In this document: positions 43,730 through 52,543 of the stretch, one piece after another
How positions within the stretch are numbered: position 1 is the stretch's first letter
Layout of the letters: each line of letters begins with the position of its first letter
Origin: Mesolinea sp040772305
GTDB taxonomy: Bacteria > Chloroflexota > Anaerolineae > Anaerolineales > Anaerolineaceae
Assembly (NCBI GenBank): GCA_040772305.1
Contig: JAXGYK010000001.1
Span: 744,001-808,000, forward strand
Reading direction: 5' to 3'
DNA length: 64,000 bases
The notes under the pieces: generated by a model
Seen by the model: the letters and a program-made list of their open reading frames with translations, nothing else
Told to the model about the DNA's origin: nothing
Databases searched by the model: none
Translations under genes and position numbers: made by a program

Positions 43730-45000
43730 TGCAGAGCCCCGAGCACTACCCACAGCCCAATCCGGTTTATCAACCGTTTCCAAAGCATGCCAAGACAGAC
43801 TGGCTAAGCATTGCGCAACTGCTTTTTTCGGTTTACACCTTTTTATCTGCTTTGGGTATGATAGCTACCTTGCTGTTTGCGCTGCAGCTGCCTGAGTTCC
43901 TTTCTAGTTCAACCCCGTTAAACTCCTTGCTTTTGATAGCACTTACTTCAGTAACTGTGGTGGGTGTCGCGGGGCTTTCGGCACTGTACGCAATCCGCCG
44001 ACTTCGGAACCGTCACGAATTGCCCACAAAGGCTAAGCACGGTGGCTGGCTTTATTGGGTTTTGCTCCTTTGGCCGGCAGTGATTTTAGCAGGAGCTAAG
44101 ATTGCAGACCGTGATCCGCAATCAGGACTTTTGCCCTGGCTCCTGGCTTTAGGACTGATTATTCCTGCTCTGTGGTTACTGCGGATGGGAGTTAGGGACC
44201 TTTGGGGTAAATTTCCGCAGCGGGATACTGGTTTGTTTACCTTTGGAGCCGGTTTTAGCCTCTACTTCATTATGTTTGCAGAGCTGATTGTGATAGCTTT
44301 GCTGGTAGTAGCTGTGCTGCTTGCAGCGCCAATACTGCCAGGTTTGCAGACTATATTGCAGGAGTTTGCGCAGATATTTTCGGCCGGACCGCAGGTTTTG
44401 GAAGACCCGCATCTTGTAGAGCAATTAGATGCGTTGTTTACCAAACCAGGCTTGCTTGGTTTGCTCATCCTGGCCATTGGGGTGATTGCTCCCTTGATTG
44501 AAGAGCTGTTTAAACCATTGGGAATTTGGTTTTTGGCAGGTCATAAACCTGGAATTTCTGCTGCAGAGGGCTATGCGGCTGGTCTTTTTAGCGGAGCAGC
44601 TTTTGGCTTGGTTGAAGGACTGCTTTATGGAGTGCAGATTACAAACATTGAAACAAGCGGTACGCTCTTTACCAGCTTTATTTTGGGGCGCTCGATTGGG
44701 CTTTTGCTGCACATCTTTCTTTCCGGCTTGAATGGCTGGGCATTGGCCAAGACCTGGCAGGACAAACGCTGGGGCAGGGCTGTTGGAATGCTTCTATTTA
44801 CTACCGTAATTCATGGAGCCTGGAATAGTCTGAGCGTTCTTAATGGGGTTTATAGCAGTAATTCGGACCTTGTGCTGGCTGGTGAGCACTTATTGAGTTT
44901 TATTCCTTTAATGCTGATTTTCCTGAGCATGCTGCTTGGTTTCTTTCTATTTAGCGAACGTGTAAACCGTGAAAACAAAGCAGGGAGTATTACCAGATGA
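43729..45000 (+). CDS. PrsW-type intramembrane metalloprotease
   Basis: 423 residues with about ten hydrophobic segments. The motif PLIEELFKPLG (EExxK, near residue 258), 'GAAFGLVEGLLYG' and RSIGLLLHIF with VIHGAWN near the C-terminus are the PrsW/CPBP catalytic blocks. In Bacillus PrsW starts cleavage of the anti-sigma factor RsiW; substrates here are unknown. The stop and start overlap with the foldase gene as TAATG, and plsC overlaps its end by four bases. Confidence 0.85.
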   Translation: MQSPEHYPQPNPVYQPFPKHAKTDWLSIAQLLFSVYTFLSALGMIATLLFALQLPEFLSSSTPLNSLLLIALTSVTVVGVAGLSALYAIRRLRNRHELPTKAKHGGWLYWVLLLWPAVILAGAKIADRDPQSGLLPWLLALGLIIPALWLLRMGVRDLWGKFPQRDTGLFTFGAGFSLYFIMFAELIVIALLVVAVLLAAPILPGLQTILQEFAQIFSAGPQVLEDPHLVEQLDALFTKPGLLGLLILAIGVIAPLIEELFKPLGIWFLAGHKPGISAAEGYAAGLFSGAAFGLVEGLLYGVQITNIETSGTLFTSFILGRSIGLLLHIFLSGLNGWALAKTWQDKRWGRAVGMLLFTTVIHGAWNSLSVLNGVYSSNSDLVLAGEHLLSFIPLMLIFLSMLLGFFLFSERVNRENKAGSITR

Positions 45001-45722
45001 TAAAAGCAAAGCTTAGCTCAAAGCCTGATACTATTGCATCTGATAAGCTGCCGCGCAAGGTGCTGGCCTGGCGAAAAGCACTGCGCGGCATTATGAATGC
45101 CTTGGTAGATTTGCGCGTAGAGGGTCTGGAACATGTACCCGAAAGCGAGGGATCTTTGGTGACTACCAGCCATATCAGCCGCCTGGACACTCCCTTTTTG
45201 ATGTTTGCGACTCCACGGAACGACACCATTGGCATGGTTGCCGATGAGTATCAGCGGTTTTTGCCCTTTCGCTGGATATTGAACGGCATAAAGGTGATAT
45301 GGGTAAGTCGCAGCGAGTATGACTTCTCAGCTTTTCGTGAATCACTGGCATTTCTTAAAAATGATTGGATCGTGGGGATTGCTCCCGAAGGCACACGCTC
45401 CAGAGATGGAAGGCTGCTTGAAGGCAAACCAGGCGCTGCTTTGCTAGCCCGGCGTGCCGGGGTAAAGATTGTGCCGGCAATAGTGAGCGGATCTACAGAA
45501 ATGTTTAGCCGCTTGCTTAGACTGCGGAAGATGAGAGTATTGGTTCGTTTTGGTAAGGCTTTTAGTTTGCCGCAACAGGATGAAGCTGAAGATAACAAGG
45601 CCTGGCTGGAGCGCGCAACCGATGAGATTATGGCGCGAATTGCTATTCTGCTGCCGCCTGAGCGACGTGGTTTCTATGCCCAGCATCCCAAGGTGCTACA
45701 GCTACTTGAAGCAGAGCCTTAA
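44997..45722 (+). CDS. plsC: 1-acyl-sn-glycerol-3-phosphate acyltransferase
   Basis: Makes phosphatidic acid from lysophosphatidic acid. 241 residues with the acyltransferase block HISRLD (an HxxxxD motif, His about residue 59), EGTRSRDGRLLEGKPG and IVPAIVSG. The N-terminal strand lacks a long membrane helix. Its place between two protease genes suggests that this operon groups envelope functions. Confidence 0.92.
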   Translation: MIKAKLSSKPDTIASDKLPRKVLAWRKALRGIMNALVDLRVEGLEHVPESEGSLVTTSHISRLDTPFLMFATPRNDTIGMVADEYQRFLPFRWILNGIKVIWVSRSEYDFSAFRESLAFLKNDWIVGIAPEGTRSRDGRLLEGKPGAALLARRAGVKIVPAIVSGSTEMFSRLLRLRKMRVLVRFGKAFSLPQQDEAEDNKAWLERATDEIMARIAILLPPERRGFYAQHPKVLQLLEAEP

Positions 45723-45733
45723 AGGAGCAGAGT

Positions 45734-46411
45734 ATGATCCCGATTCGTGACGAAGCAAAAACACGTATCTTTCCCATAGTTAATTACCTCCTGATTGCCA
45801 GCAATGTGCTTATCTTTTTGCTGATGGTTTCCATGGGCCGCCGGGCTGAAGCCTGGATTAACCAGGAAGCATTGGTGCCCGCTGCTGTAAGTTCCGGGCT
45901 GGATTTGGGCGATCTGAAGGCCTTGCTGATGAGCATGTTTATGCATGGCAGCTGGATGCACCTAATCGGGAATATGCTTTACCTGTGGATTTTTGGGGAC
46001 AATATTGAGGAAAGCCTGGGGCATATCAGGTATTTGGTTTTTTATTTGCTGGGTGGTGTTGTTGCTGCGTTTGTACACATTATTAGCGAACCATTTTCTG
46101 AGATACCGATGATAGGGGCCAGCGGTGCGGTTGCTGCAGTCTTGGGGGCTTACATCGTTTTGTACCCGCAAAGCCGGGTGTATACCTTTATCCCGCTGGG
46201 ATTCTTCAGCCGGCTTACACTGGTTCCAGCCATATTTGTGCTAGGCATGTGGTTTGTGCTGCAGCTCTTTAACGGCATGGCCAGTCTGGTAACAGCTACT
46301 AATTCCGGTGTGGCCTTCTGGGCGCATGTGGGCGGCTTTGTTTTTGGATTCCTGATTGGTTTGCTGTTTAAAGGGCGGCGCCAGAAGTCTTCCGATCGGC
46401 ACTGGGATTAG
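45734..46411 (+). CDS. Rhomboid-family intramembrane serine protease
   Basis: 225 residues, six or seven membrane helices. Catalytic serine in GASGAVAA (about residue 130) and histidine in WAHVGGFVFG (about 196); the HGSWMHLIGNMLYLWIFG block belongs to the first conserved helices. Cleaves membrane-anchored substrates; none can be named here. AAAGGAG ribosome site. Last gene of its operon, followed by a strong terminator. Confidence 0.93.
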   Translation: MIPIRDEAKTRIFPIVNYLLIASNVLIFLLMVSMGRRAEAWINQEALVPAAVSSGLDLGDLKALLMSMFMHGSWMHLIGNMLYLWIFGDNIEESLGHIRYLVFYLLGGVVAAFVHIISEPFSEIPMIGASGAVAAVLGAYIVLYPQSRVYTFIPLGFFSRLTLVPAIFVLGMWFVLQLFNGMASLVTATNSGVAFWAHVGGFVFGFLIGLLFKGRRQKSSDRHWD

Positions 46412-46423
46412 GACGAAGCCGAA

Positions 46424-46467
46424 GGAAAAACAAAGATCACCCTGCGTTCTGTAGGGTGATCTTTGTT
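46424..46467. terminator. Bidirectional terminator between rhomboid and LRR lipoprotein genes
   Basis: A perfect 15-base stem, AACAAAGATCACCCT (46429-46443) and its complement (46453-46467), loop nine bases. The minus strand continues into TTTTTCC, a good U-tract for the convergent gene; the plus strand has TTTGTT at the stem end. Confidence 0.9.
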
Positions 46468-46572
46468 AAAGAAGCCAGCTGTTCGCAGCAGCTTTTTATA
46501 CTCTCCCATTCGTTTATCAAGCTCAATGTTCCCGTACTGCAGTTATTTCAAGAATGCAGCACAACGGGGTTC

Positions 46573-48198
46573 TTACTCCTTCGGCACCATGTAAAGCTCA
46601 TTAATGCTCATATTAAAACGATCCTGGGCGTACTTATCAAAATGGGCAAGCGATGCTTCGTAAAAACCGTCGCCCTGTGTACCCAAGGCGTCGTTGAACA
46701 ATCTGCGTACGGTATCAGGGTCAGGAGAACATCCTTCGAACTTGCCTTCCGGATAGTATTCATATGACGCGCCTTTATTTTCCAATGACACATGCCATTT
46801 CCCATCAGCTGCGTTATACCACATCATCAGAACATATCCATTTACATCAGTATCTGACAACTCGATATCCCAATCGTTAAACTCGCCCCACTCCGGCCTG
46901 TGTATGGCAATCGATGAATAATGCGGCTCATGCTCCTCATAAACGCCGAATACCTTGGCATAATCGAAGTCGAAGCCCATGCCGATAAGAGAGTTTTCCG
47001 AAGCAGCAGGTTCTTTGGTCGGCTGTATTGCCTCCGTTTCCCGTGGCAGGGCAAACAGGGTGTTGGCAGAAACCCCGAAGGTGTTCGTCATAGTGCGTTG
47101 AAAATCCTTTATGGGTGTCAGCATAATATATGGATCTACCTCATCATAAGTTTTCTCGATAAAGGTTTCGATTTCCTTATGATCACCGTATTCTATGTCC
47201 ATTTCCCCGCTGCCCTCGACGTCATGGATGTATCTGAAGTCTTGCGGAGATTGTTTTAAAACAAGGTATTGGTTTTCGTTGGGGTAATAGATAACTGTGA
47301 TCTCGTTGTCGGTTCCATGGTTCCTGCATAGCAAGACCATGTTCACTTGGTCCTTATTTTCCATCTCACCCCACTCAGCGCGATTGACCAGTACGTACAT
47401 ATCTTCCGTCTTATAGCTCTCAACCTGCGGAGTGTTATCTGTTGCAGAGAACCCAAGCTCCCTCAATGAGGTCACAATGGAGAAGTCCTTTTCATCAAGG
47501 TTTTCATAGATTGCTGAAAGGGGTGTGTAATCGCTGATGGGACATTCCGCTAACATCAGATTTTTTATATTGGTAAGAGCGGAAAGCGGTGATACGTCGC
47601 TAACCTGCGTATGGGCAAGACTTAACCGCGACAGCTCCGTTAAGCCGGAAAGCATACTGACATCACGGATCGTGGAATATTCCAAAAACAATGTTCCCAG
47701 GCCAGTCAGGTTTTCCAGCGGGGTATAGTCCTGTGCCTGGCAGCCGAAAAGTGTCAGAAAGCCAAGGTTCGTAAGTCCTGCAAGCGGGGTTATATCGGCT
47801 ATGGGATTTCCTCCTAAGGATAGGCCGTTGAGTTTATTAAGTCCGGCAAGCGGTGATATATCCGTGATCGCGTGGAATTGCAGGTCAAGATTTTCGAGAT
47901 TTATAAAATTCTCCAAGCCGGAGATGTCTTTGATTTGCGAGTTCGGGACAGGATCCTGTTGCCAATCAATGCCAAGGTCCAATACTGTAACCGCCTCCGC
48001 CTCGGCAAACGTAATTTCGCCTTCCGGTTTGTTCATTGCTGCGCGCACCATTTTCTCCAATAAAGGGTCGGAGAATACTACTGTTTTCTCTGGCTCCAAT
48101 GTTGGTGTTGGGTCGGGGCTTACAGGTTCGGCTGCTTTCGAGCATGCTGCCAGAGTACAGAATGCGAGGACCAATAGGATCAAAAATAGTTTTTTCAT
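46573..48198 (-). CDS. Leucine-rich-repeat lipoprotein (internalin-type repeats)
   Basis: 541 residues. Lipobox TLAAC near residue 19, then a Pro/Glu-rich linker. Residues about 90-230 hold six to seven 21-22-residue repeats of the SDS22/internalin type (for example 'DISPLAGLNKLNGLSLGGN', 'DVSPLSALTNIKNLMLAEC'). The C-terminal half (residues about 250-541) has two similar blocks around 'RAEWGEMENKDQVNMVLL' and RPEWGEFNDWDIELS, suggesting an internal duplication. Exposed, anchored binding protein; partner unknown. A damaged reading frame precedes it, overlapping by ATGA. Confidence 0.85.
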   Translation of the reverse strand: MKKLFLILLVLAFCTLAACSKAAEPVSPDPTPTLEPEKTVVFSDPLLEKMVRAAMNKPEGEITFAEAEAVTVLDLGIDWQQDPVPNSQIKDISGLENFINLENLDLQFHAITDISPLAGLNKLNGLSLGGNPIADITPLAGLTNLGFLTLFGCQAQDYTPLENLTGLGTLFLEYSTIRDVSMLSGLTELSRLSLAHTQVSDVSPLSALTNIKNLMLAECPISDYTPLSAIYENLDEKDFSIVTSLRELGFSATDNTPQVESYKTEDMYVLVNRAEWGEMENKDQVNMVLLCRNHGTDNEITVIYYPNENQYLVLKQSPQDFRYIHDVEGSGEMDIEYGDHKEIETFIEKTYDEVDPYIMLTPIKDFQRTMTNTFGVSANTLFALPRETEAIQPTKEPAASENSLIGMGFDFDYAKVFGVYEEHEPHYSSIAIHRPEWGEFNDWDIELSDTDVNGYVLMMWYNAADGKWHVSLENKGASYEYYPEGKFEGCSPDPDTVRRLFNDALGTQGDGFYEASLAHFDKYAQDRFNMSINELYMVPKE

Positions 48199-48384
48199 AA
48201 TTCCTCTTGTTTTTCTATTGTTTCAGGTTCTGAAGTATTCTCCAGTTCTGTTGTTTCTGGCAGCTCCGGAGTGGGTGAATGTTGTTTTCTGTTGTGGTTG
48301 AGTCGATTCAGCAGGTTCTGGGGATTTTGCCGCGCAAACCGCTGATAAAGCGACAAGAGCAACAATATATTATGTGATATTATC
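48195..48384 (-). pseudogene. Decayed lipoprotein-like reading frame upstream of the LRR gene
   Basis: On the minus strand, one frame reads IVALVALSAVCAAKSPEPAE, a lipobox-like signal followed by a Pro/Glu linker. It then gives way, after an apparent frame change near 48255-48275, to PTPELPETTELENTSEPETI, ending in a TGA that overlaps the LRR start (ATGA). There is no start codon between it and the IS unit that begins at 48400, so its front is missing or mutated. Interpreted as a short lipoprotein gene damaged by frameshift, possibly with the insertion. Evidence is composition only. Confidence 0.35.
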
Positions 48385-48534
48385 CGTTTCCTTTTGTTTT
48401 GTCAAGGCAAGATAGAAATGTCCTTGTGAGGGGGTCAGCACATAGTATACAGTTTATGAACTGGAATTACCTGGGGTACAGAGATCGATGTCTGGAATTA
48501 TGGGGGATAGGATATAGAGACATCGAGGTATATA
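48199..48534. other. 336-base gap: broken frame, direct repeat, left end of IS unit
   Basis: Contains the decayed frame above, the left 15-base direct repeat (48385-48399), the left inverted repeat (48400-48424) and the leader of the first transposase gene. Confidence 0.6.
48385..48399 (+). repeat. 15-base direct repeat flanking the IS unit (left copy)
   Basis: CGTTTCCTTTTGTTT, identical to 51013-51027. It reads as a target-site duplication of one insertion that spans both transposase genes. Confidence 0.7.
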
Positions 48535-49677
48535 TTGATCAAAGATATCACCCACTTAGACTACCGAGAACTGAGGCAGATCAGTCCGGAAGCAGCACGG
48601 CGAGCGATCCTGCAGGTTCACAAAGCCCAATCCGGGAATGTATCCCGAACAGCCCGTATCCTGAACGTTACCAGGGCGACGGTGTACAAAGCGCTAAGTA
48701 AAAAAGCCGCAGGAAGCCTGAAGGATCAGAGCAAGGCGCCAAAGCGAGTTGCCAACAAAACGGGGGCTGAGTTGGAGGAACGGGTTCTGGCTCTGCGCAG
48801 GCAGACCCGCTATGGCCCTCTGCGATTAAAGGAGGAACTGGAAGAAGCGGATGGGATAGTGCTTTCCCAGCACACCATCCGCAATATCCTCAGACGGAAC
48901 CTGGCCAAATTAGCAGTTCATAAATCTCAGAAGAAAGGTGAACGACCTTTCGTGGATTGGTATCAGGCCAAAGCTTTTGAGATTGTCCAGATTGACCTCA
49001 AGTACATAGTCGACCAAAAAGCGCTTTCCATGGAGCAAATTCAACACCACTATGCCCGCAATCTGCCCCTTTATCAGTGGTCTGCTATCGATGTGAACTC
49101 CCGTTTCAAGCTGATTGCCTATTCCTATGAGCGCAACTGGAACAATGGGCTGATGTTCTTCCTCTGGGTTCTCTCCTGGCTCAGATCGCATAATGTCTCT
49201 GTCCCGATTGTCTTCACCGTAGATCATGGTGAGGAATTCGGGGGACGCTCCTGGCTCAAGGTCAGCGAACTAAGAAAGCTGCTCGCGTCTTTTGGCTGTT
49301 CATTCATCCAGAACCATAAGGGCTCCCCTCAGGAGAATGCGCATGTCGAACGATCTCACCGCACGGATGATGAGGAGTTTTACATCCCTCGTCTCTTATC
49401 CATCCCTTCGCCCAAGGCTTTCTTCTTTGAGGCCATGAATTATCTCTATTACTACAATGTGGTCAGGAAGCATTCAGCGCTTAGCCGAGCCTCCCCATGG
49501 CAATTCCTCCTGAAGAATAATCCTGATCTCCATGCTAAAATCAGGTTCGCCCCTCCTATCTTCCTGGACTTGATCTCTGTGCAACTCGGCGATTGGAGTG
49601 GATACCATGTGCTGGCTCATCACCAGATAGAAATGTCCTATTATCAGCAAAGTAGAGATGTCCTATTTTGTAGTTGA
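48535..49677 (+). CDS. DDE (rve) transposase, IS481/IS3-like
   Basis: 380 residues. N-terminal helix-turn-helix (TARILNVTRATVYKALSKK), then an integrase catalytic domain with VQIDLKYIV (first Asp), FTVDHGEEFGG (second Asp) and NAHVERSHRTDDEEF (Glu), so the catalytic triad is complete. TTG start with a weak GAGG ahead. The last 20 codons run through the internal TAGAAATGTCC repeats, so this C-terminus may have been created by the neighbouring element. Confidence 0.85.
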   Translation: MIKDITHLDYRELRQISPEAARRAILQVHKAQSGNVSRTARILNVTRATVYKALSKKAAGSLKDQSKAPKRVANKTGAELEERVLALRRQTRYGPLRLKEELEEADGIVLSQHTIRNILRRNLAKLAVHKSQKKGERPFVDWYQAKAFEIVQIDLKYIVDQKALSMEQIQHHYARNLPLYQWSAIDVNSRFKLIAYSYERNWNNGLMFFLWVLSWLRSHNVSVPIVFTVDHGEEFGGRSWLKVSELRKLLASFGCSFIQNHKGSPQENAHVERSHRTDDEEFYIPRLLSIPSPKAFFFEAMNYLYYYNVVRKHSALSRASPWQFLLKNNPDLHAKIRFAPPIFLDLISVQLGDWSGYHVLAHHQIEMSYYQQSRDVLFCS

Positions 49678-50928
49678 GATGGTCAGGTAAGGCTTGCCAT
49701 TCAGCTTTTTTCCATACGACCTCCACGGGTGGTTATAGTTTGGCGGCAGAGGTTCAGCATCTGCAGATTTGGAAGAAACGATAGCAGCTTGTTTAGGCTG
49801 CTTCGCCAGAACCCGGATCTCCAGGAGATTACCATCCAGCCATGCGGAAAGATGACCTTCGCGGTCACGAACAAGAAGTACCTCTTGTCTGGCAAAATAA
49901 TAAGGCGGATGATTGGAAACAATTTGGTAGGTTCGTCCGTCAAACTGGAAAGATAAAGTCCTGCTGATCAACCTTTGGACATGGATCGAGAAGATAAAAT
50001 CAAGATCTAAACAAGGATCCAGTTTCGTGTGGAAGCTGATTGGAGAAAGAGGCTGAACAGCAAATCTGCGATTGTAGTCTTGGATGAAGTCAGGAAGATA
50101 TTTATTTGCCTCTTCGTAAGAGGAAATGCCAAGAAGGCGCATTTCTTTGATCAAACGATCTTGCAAAGTTTGATTGGCTCTTTCCACTCTGCCTTTAGCT
50201 TGGGGTGAATGCGCGCAAATTAACTCTATCTCAAGAGTGGTGAGTGCTCTCTGAAACTGGGTAACCGGTTCTGAACTCAGATTATCCTTGTGGTTATCCC
50301 GAAAAACACTCAAGCGGTCACTATAGAAAGCCTTCGGCTTCCCATGTTCCCTGAAGTAGCGTTTGCATAGGTCACCATAGGCAAAGTAACTCTCGGCAGG
50401 CACAAATTCTGCCGCTAAAATGGCACTTGTGGCATCATCAACAAAGACCAGCAAACACGCTTTTCCTCCCCGCTCCTCCAGCCAGGCATGATAAGACCCA
50501 TCAATCTGTACCAACTCTCCTACATGGCTCCGCCGTTCACGGCTATAGTGGTAACTGTAGCTCTTTCTTGTTTTTGCCTTCCACAAACCTGCTTCCATCA
50601 TCAAATGACGGATCGTTTCTTTACTCAGTTCGATCCCGCATAACTCCCGCAGCTTCTCTGCCATGAAGCTCGGCCCAAATCCTTTGGTCCTGGGATCTTG
50701 GATGAACCTGATTACCTTCTGATACTTTTCCTCCGATAACCGACGATTACTGGGCTTTCCTCGTCTCTTTGAAACGATCCCGCTCATTCCCTCCTCCCGA
50801 TATCGCGAGATCAGCCTTCTAATTTGCCGCTCACTTAGCCCCAGTTCGTCAGCTGCTTCCCTTTGCAGCTTCTGATGCTTCAGAACTGCCTCAAGCACCT
50901 GCCCTCGTTCAATTTCTTTCTTGCTCAT
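49663..50928 (-). CDS. ISNCY (IS1202-group) transposase
   Basis: About 421 residues. N-terminal HTH (REAADELGLSERQIRRLISRYRE, the usual ISNCY opening), then the DDE core with ELVQIDGSYHAWLEERG, LLVFVDDATSAILAAEFVP and CAHSPQAKGRVERANQTLQDRL, and the GRTYQIVS small barrel near the end. ATG 50928 (MSKKEIERG) is the family-like start; ATGs at 50946 and 50970 are closer to the terminal repeat. It appears intact. Confidence 0.87.
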   Translation of the reverse strand: MSKKEIERGQVLEAVLKHQKLQREAADELGLSERQIRRLISRYREEGMSGIVSKRRGKPSNRRLSEEKYQKVIRFIQDPRTKGFGPSFMAEKLRELCGIELSKETIRHLMMEAGLWKAKTRKSYSYHYSRERRSHVGELVQIDGSYHAWLEERGGKACLLVFVDDATSAILAAEFVPAESYFAYGDLCKRYFREHGKPKAFYSDRLSVFRDNHKDNLSSEPVTQFQRALTTLEIELICAHSPQAKGRVERANQTLQDRLIKEMRLLGISSYEEANKYLPDFIQDYNRRFAVQPLSPISFHTKLDPCLDLDFIFSIHVQRLISRTLSFQFDGRTYQIVSNHPPYYFARQEVLLVRDREGHLSAWLDGNLLEIRVLAKQPKQAAIVSSKSADAEPLPPNYNHPWRSYGKKLNGKPYLTISTTK

Positions 50929-50970
50929 TGTGATTGTCCATGTCATAACTCCTAATTGTCCATAGGTCAT

Positions 50971-51406
50971 TTCTATTTTGCTACTTTAGGACATTATCAC
51001 TTTGCTCTAACACGTTTCCTTTTGTTTCTCCTTATGAATTACCCCAAGAGAAGAATATACAATCTGCATTGCATAAATTCGGATTATATCAAAGCATAAA
51101 TAAGAAACGGTGAAACTGATAGCTCACTTTTACATTTTGTGGCTATTCATATTTGATTTCAAAAGGCGGTTTTTCAGGGATTTCCACTGCGCCTTACATC
51201 GATTCATTAATAATGCCGGTTACGTGTAGACCCGGTTGCGGAAGGAGCGGCGATAAGTCTGACGACAGCGACTGGCGAGGTTATATGAGCACGGTTTGTG
51301 CGGATATGTCCTCGCTTGTCGCCTGCCCCGCGTTATCCTCGCTCGATGAGATCAAAAGGTTTTCGAATCTAAAAAAAATTGACCTTTCCTGAGCGTTTGT
51401 TTGCAG
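50971..51406. other. 436-base gap after the IS unit
   Basis: Holds the right inverted repeat (50988-51012), the right direct repeat (51013-51027), then about 380 bases with no convincing gene. A plus-strand frame at 51153-51392 ends in SSLDEIKRFSNLKKIDLS, which resembles one leucine-rich repeat and might be a relic of a gene like 46573-48198. Confidence 0.5.
51013..51027 (+). repeat. 15-base direct repeat flanking the IS unit (right copy)
   Basis: CGTTTCCTTTTGTTT, identical to 48385-48399, directly outside the right inverted repeat. Confidence 0.7.
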
Positions 51407-52438
51407 TTAATGTTCCGGAGTTTCGTAGTGGATGATGTTATTGCGCACTTTACCCCAGGCAAGGGCATCAGCAATGCCCTGGGTGATCGGCAGTTCTGCC
51501 TTCCAGCCCAGTAGTTTTTCCGCTTTATCGGCATTCGCAAATGCACCGGCTACATCTCCAGGGCGAGGCCCTGTTTCAACAGTGGGGACAGCCTTGCCAA
51601 AGACTTCTTCGAAGGCAACGACAAATTCCTTGACGGTGACGCCTTTGCCGGTTCCGAGATTGATCACGGTATAGTCCACACCTTCTTCGTGTCCTTGAGC
51701 AATGACCTCATCGAATTTTTCGACAGCCAGGAGGTGCGCCCGAACCAGGTCCCAGAGATGGATATAGTCGCGGATGCCGCTGCCATCGCGGGTCGGCCAG
51801 TCTACTCCAGTGAGGTAAAACTCCGCTTCGTTGCCCATAGCTACCTGTACCAACTTGCCAATTAAGTGGCTGGGGAATTGGATATGCAGACCGGTACGCA
51901 GCTTAGGGTCGCCCCCAATGGGGTTGAAGTAGCGCAAGGCGATACCTTTGAGACCATAAGCGCTGCAAAAATCCTTGAGAATCATTTCCATCATATATTT
52001 TGTGCGGCTGTAGGGGCTTTCGGGGTTAAGCGGAGAGGTTTCAGTAACCATAAAATTGGGCCCTTGTACCGTACCGTAGACGGCGGCCGAGGAACTAAAG
52101 ACGACGCGGGGATAGCCGCGTTGCCCCAGGTATTTAAAGAGCTCCATGCTCTTCATTACGTTTTCGGTGTAATACTCGTAGGGCTTTGCAACGCTCTCTG
52201 GAACAACGATCAGGGCAGCACAGTGGATAGTGGCGTATATATCGGGATGCTCGTTGAAGATCTGTTCCAAAAGCTGCCGGTCGGCAATATCGCCGTGGTA
52301 GAAGATGCGGTTTTTTACAAATTCTGGGCGGCCAGTGACCAAGGAATCCAAAATAACAGGGGTATGACCTTCATCCAGAAGCAGAGAGGCGATGGTGCTG
52401 CCAATATAGCCTGCTCCGCCGGTGATGAGAACTTTCAT
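51407..52438 (-). CDS. galE: UDP-glucose 4-epimerase
   Basis: Interconverts UDP-glucose and UDP-galactose. 343 residues: TGGAGYIGSTIASLL, SSSAAVYG, catalytic YSRTK near residue 146, LRYFNPIGGDP, the GalE-specific RDGSGIRDYIHLWDL block and PRPGDVAGAFANADKAE near the end. AAGGAG lies 11 bases before the ATG. The product would feed the glycan locus. The Ser of the SxxxY triad is within SSSAAVYG. Confidence 0.93.
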   Translation of the reverse strand: MKVLITGGAGYIGSTIASLLLDEGHTPVILDSLVTGRPEFVKNRIFYHGDIADRQLLEQIFNEHPDIYATIHCAALIVVPESVAKPYEYYTENVMKSMELFKYLGQRGYPRVVFSSSAAVYGTVQGPNFMVTETSPLNPESPYSRTKYMMEMILKDFCSAYGLKGIALRYFNPIGGDPKLRTGLHIQFPSHLIGKLVQVAMGNEAEFYLTGVDWPTRDGSGIRDYIHLWDLVRAHLLAVEKFDEVIAQGHEEGVDYTVINLGTGKGVTVKEFVVAFEEVFGKAVPTVETGPRPGDVAGAFANADKAEKLLGWKAELPITQGIADALAWGKVRNNIIHYETPEH

Positions 52439-52543
52439 AGTTGTGTTCAGCTCCTTTAAATAGTTTCAGTCCAGCAGGACTGTCCATAACGCAGTAATTT
52501 TACCAAGGAACCCGTTGCAGACATCGCCGGGTTTTAACCGGCA

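Larger units (their letters stand above)
48400..51012. mobile_element. Two-transposase insertion unit with terminal inverted repeats
   Basis: Bounded by imperfect inverted repeats of 25 bases: 48400-48424 begins TGTCAAGGCAAG and the complement of 50988-51012 begins TGTTAGAGCAAA; 17 of 25 positions agree, including the final ATGTCCT. The 15-base direct repeats lie immediately outside. Inside are two unrelated DDE transposase genes pointing at each other and overlapping tail-to-tail by 15 bases (49663-49677). The box TAGAAATGTCC recurs at the left end (48413-48423), in the middle (near 49628 and, as TAGAGATGTCC, 49653) and inverted at the right end. Could be one IS inserted in or against another, or a unit moving as a whole. 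Confidence 0.7.
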
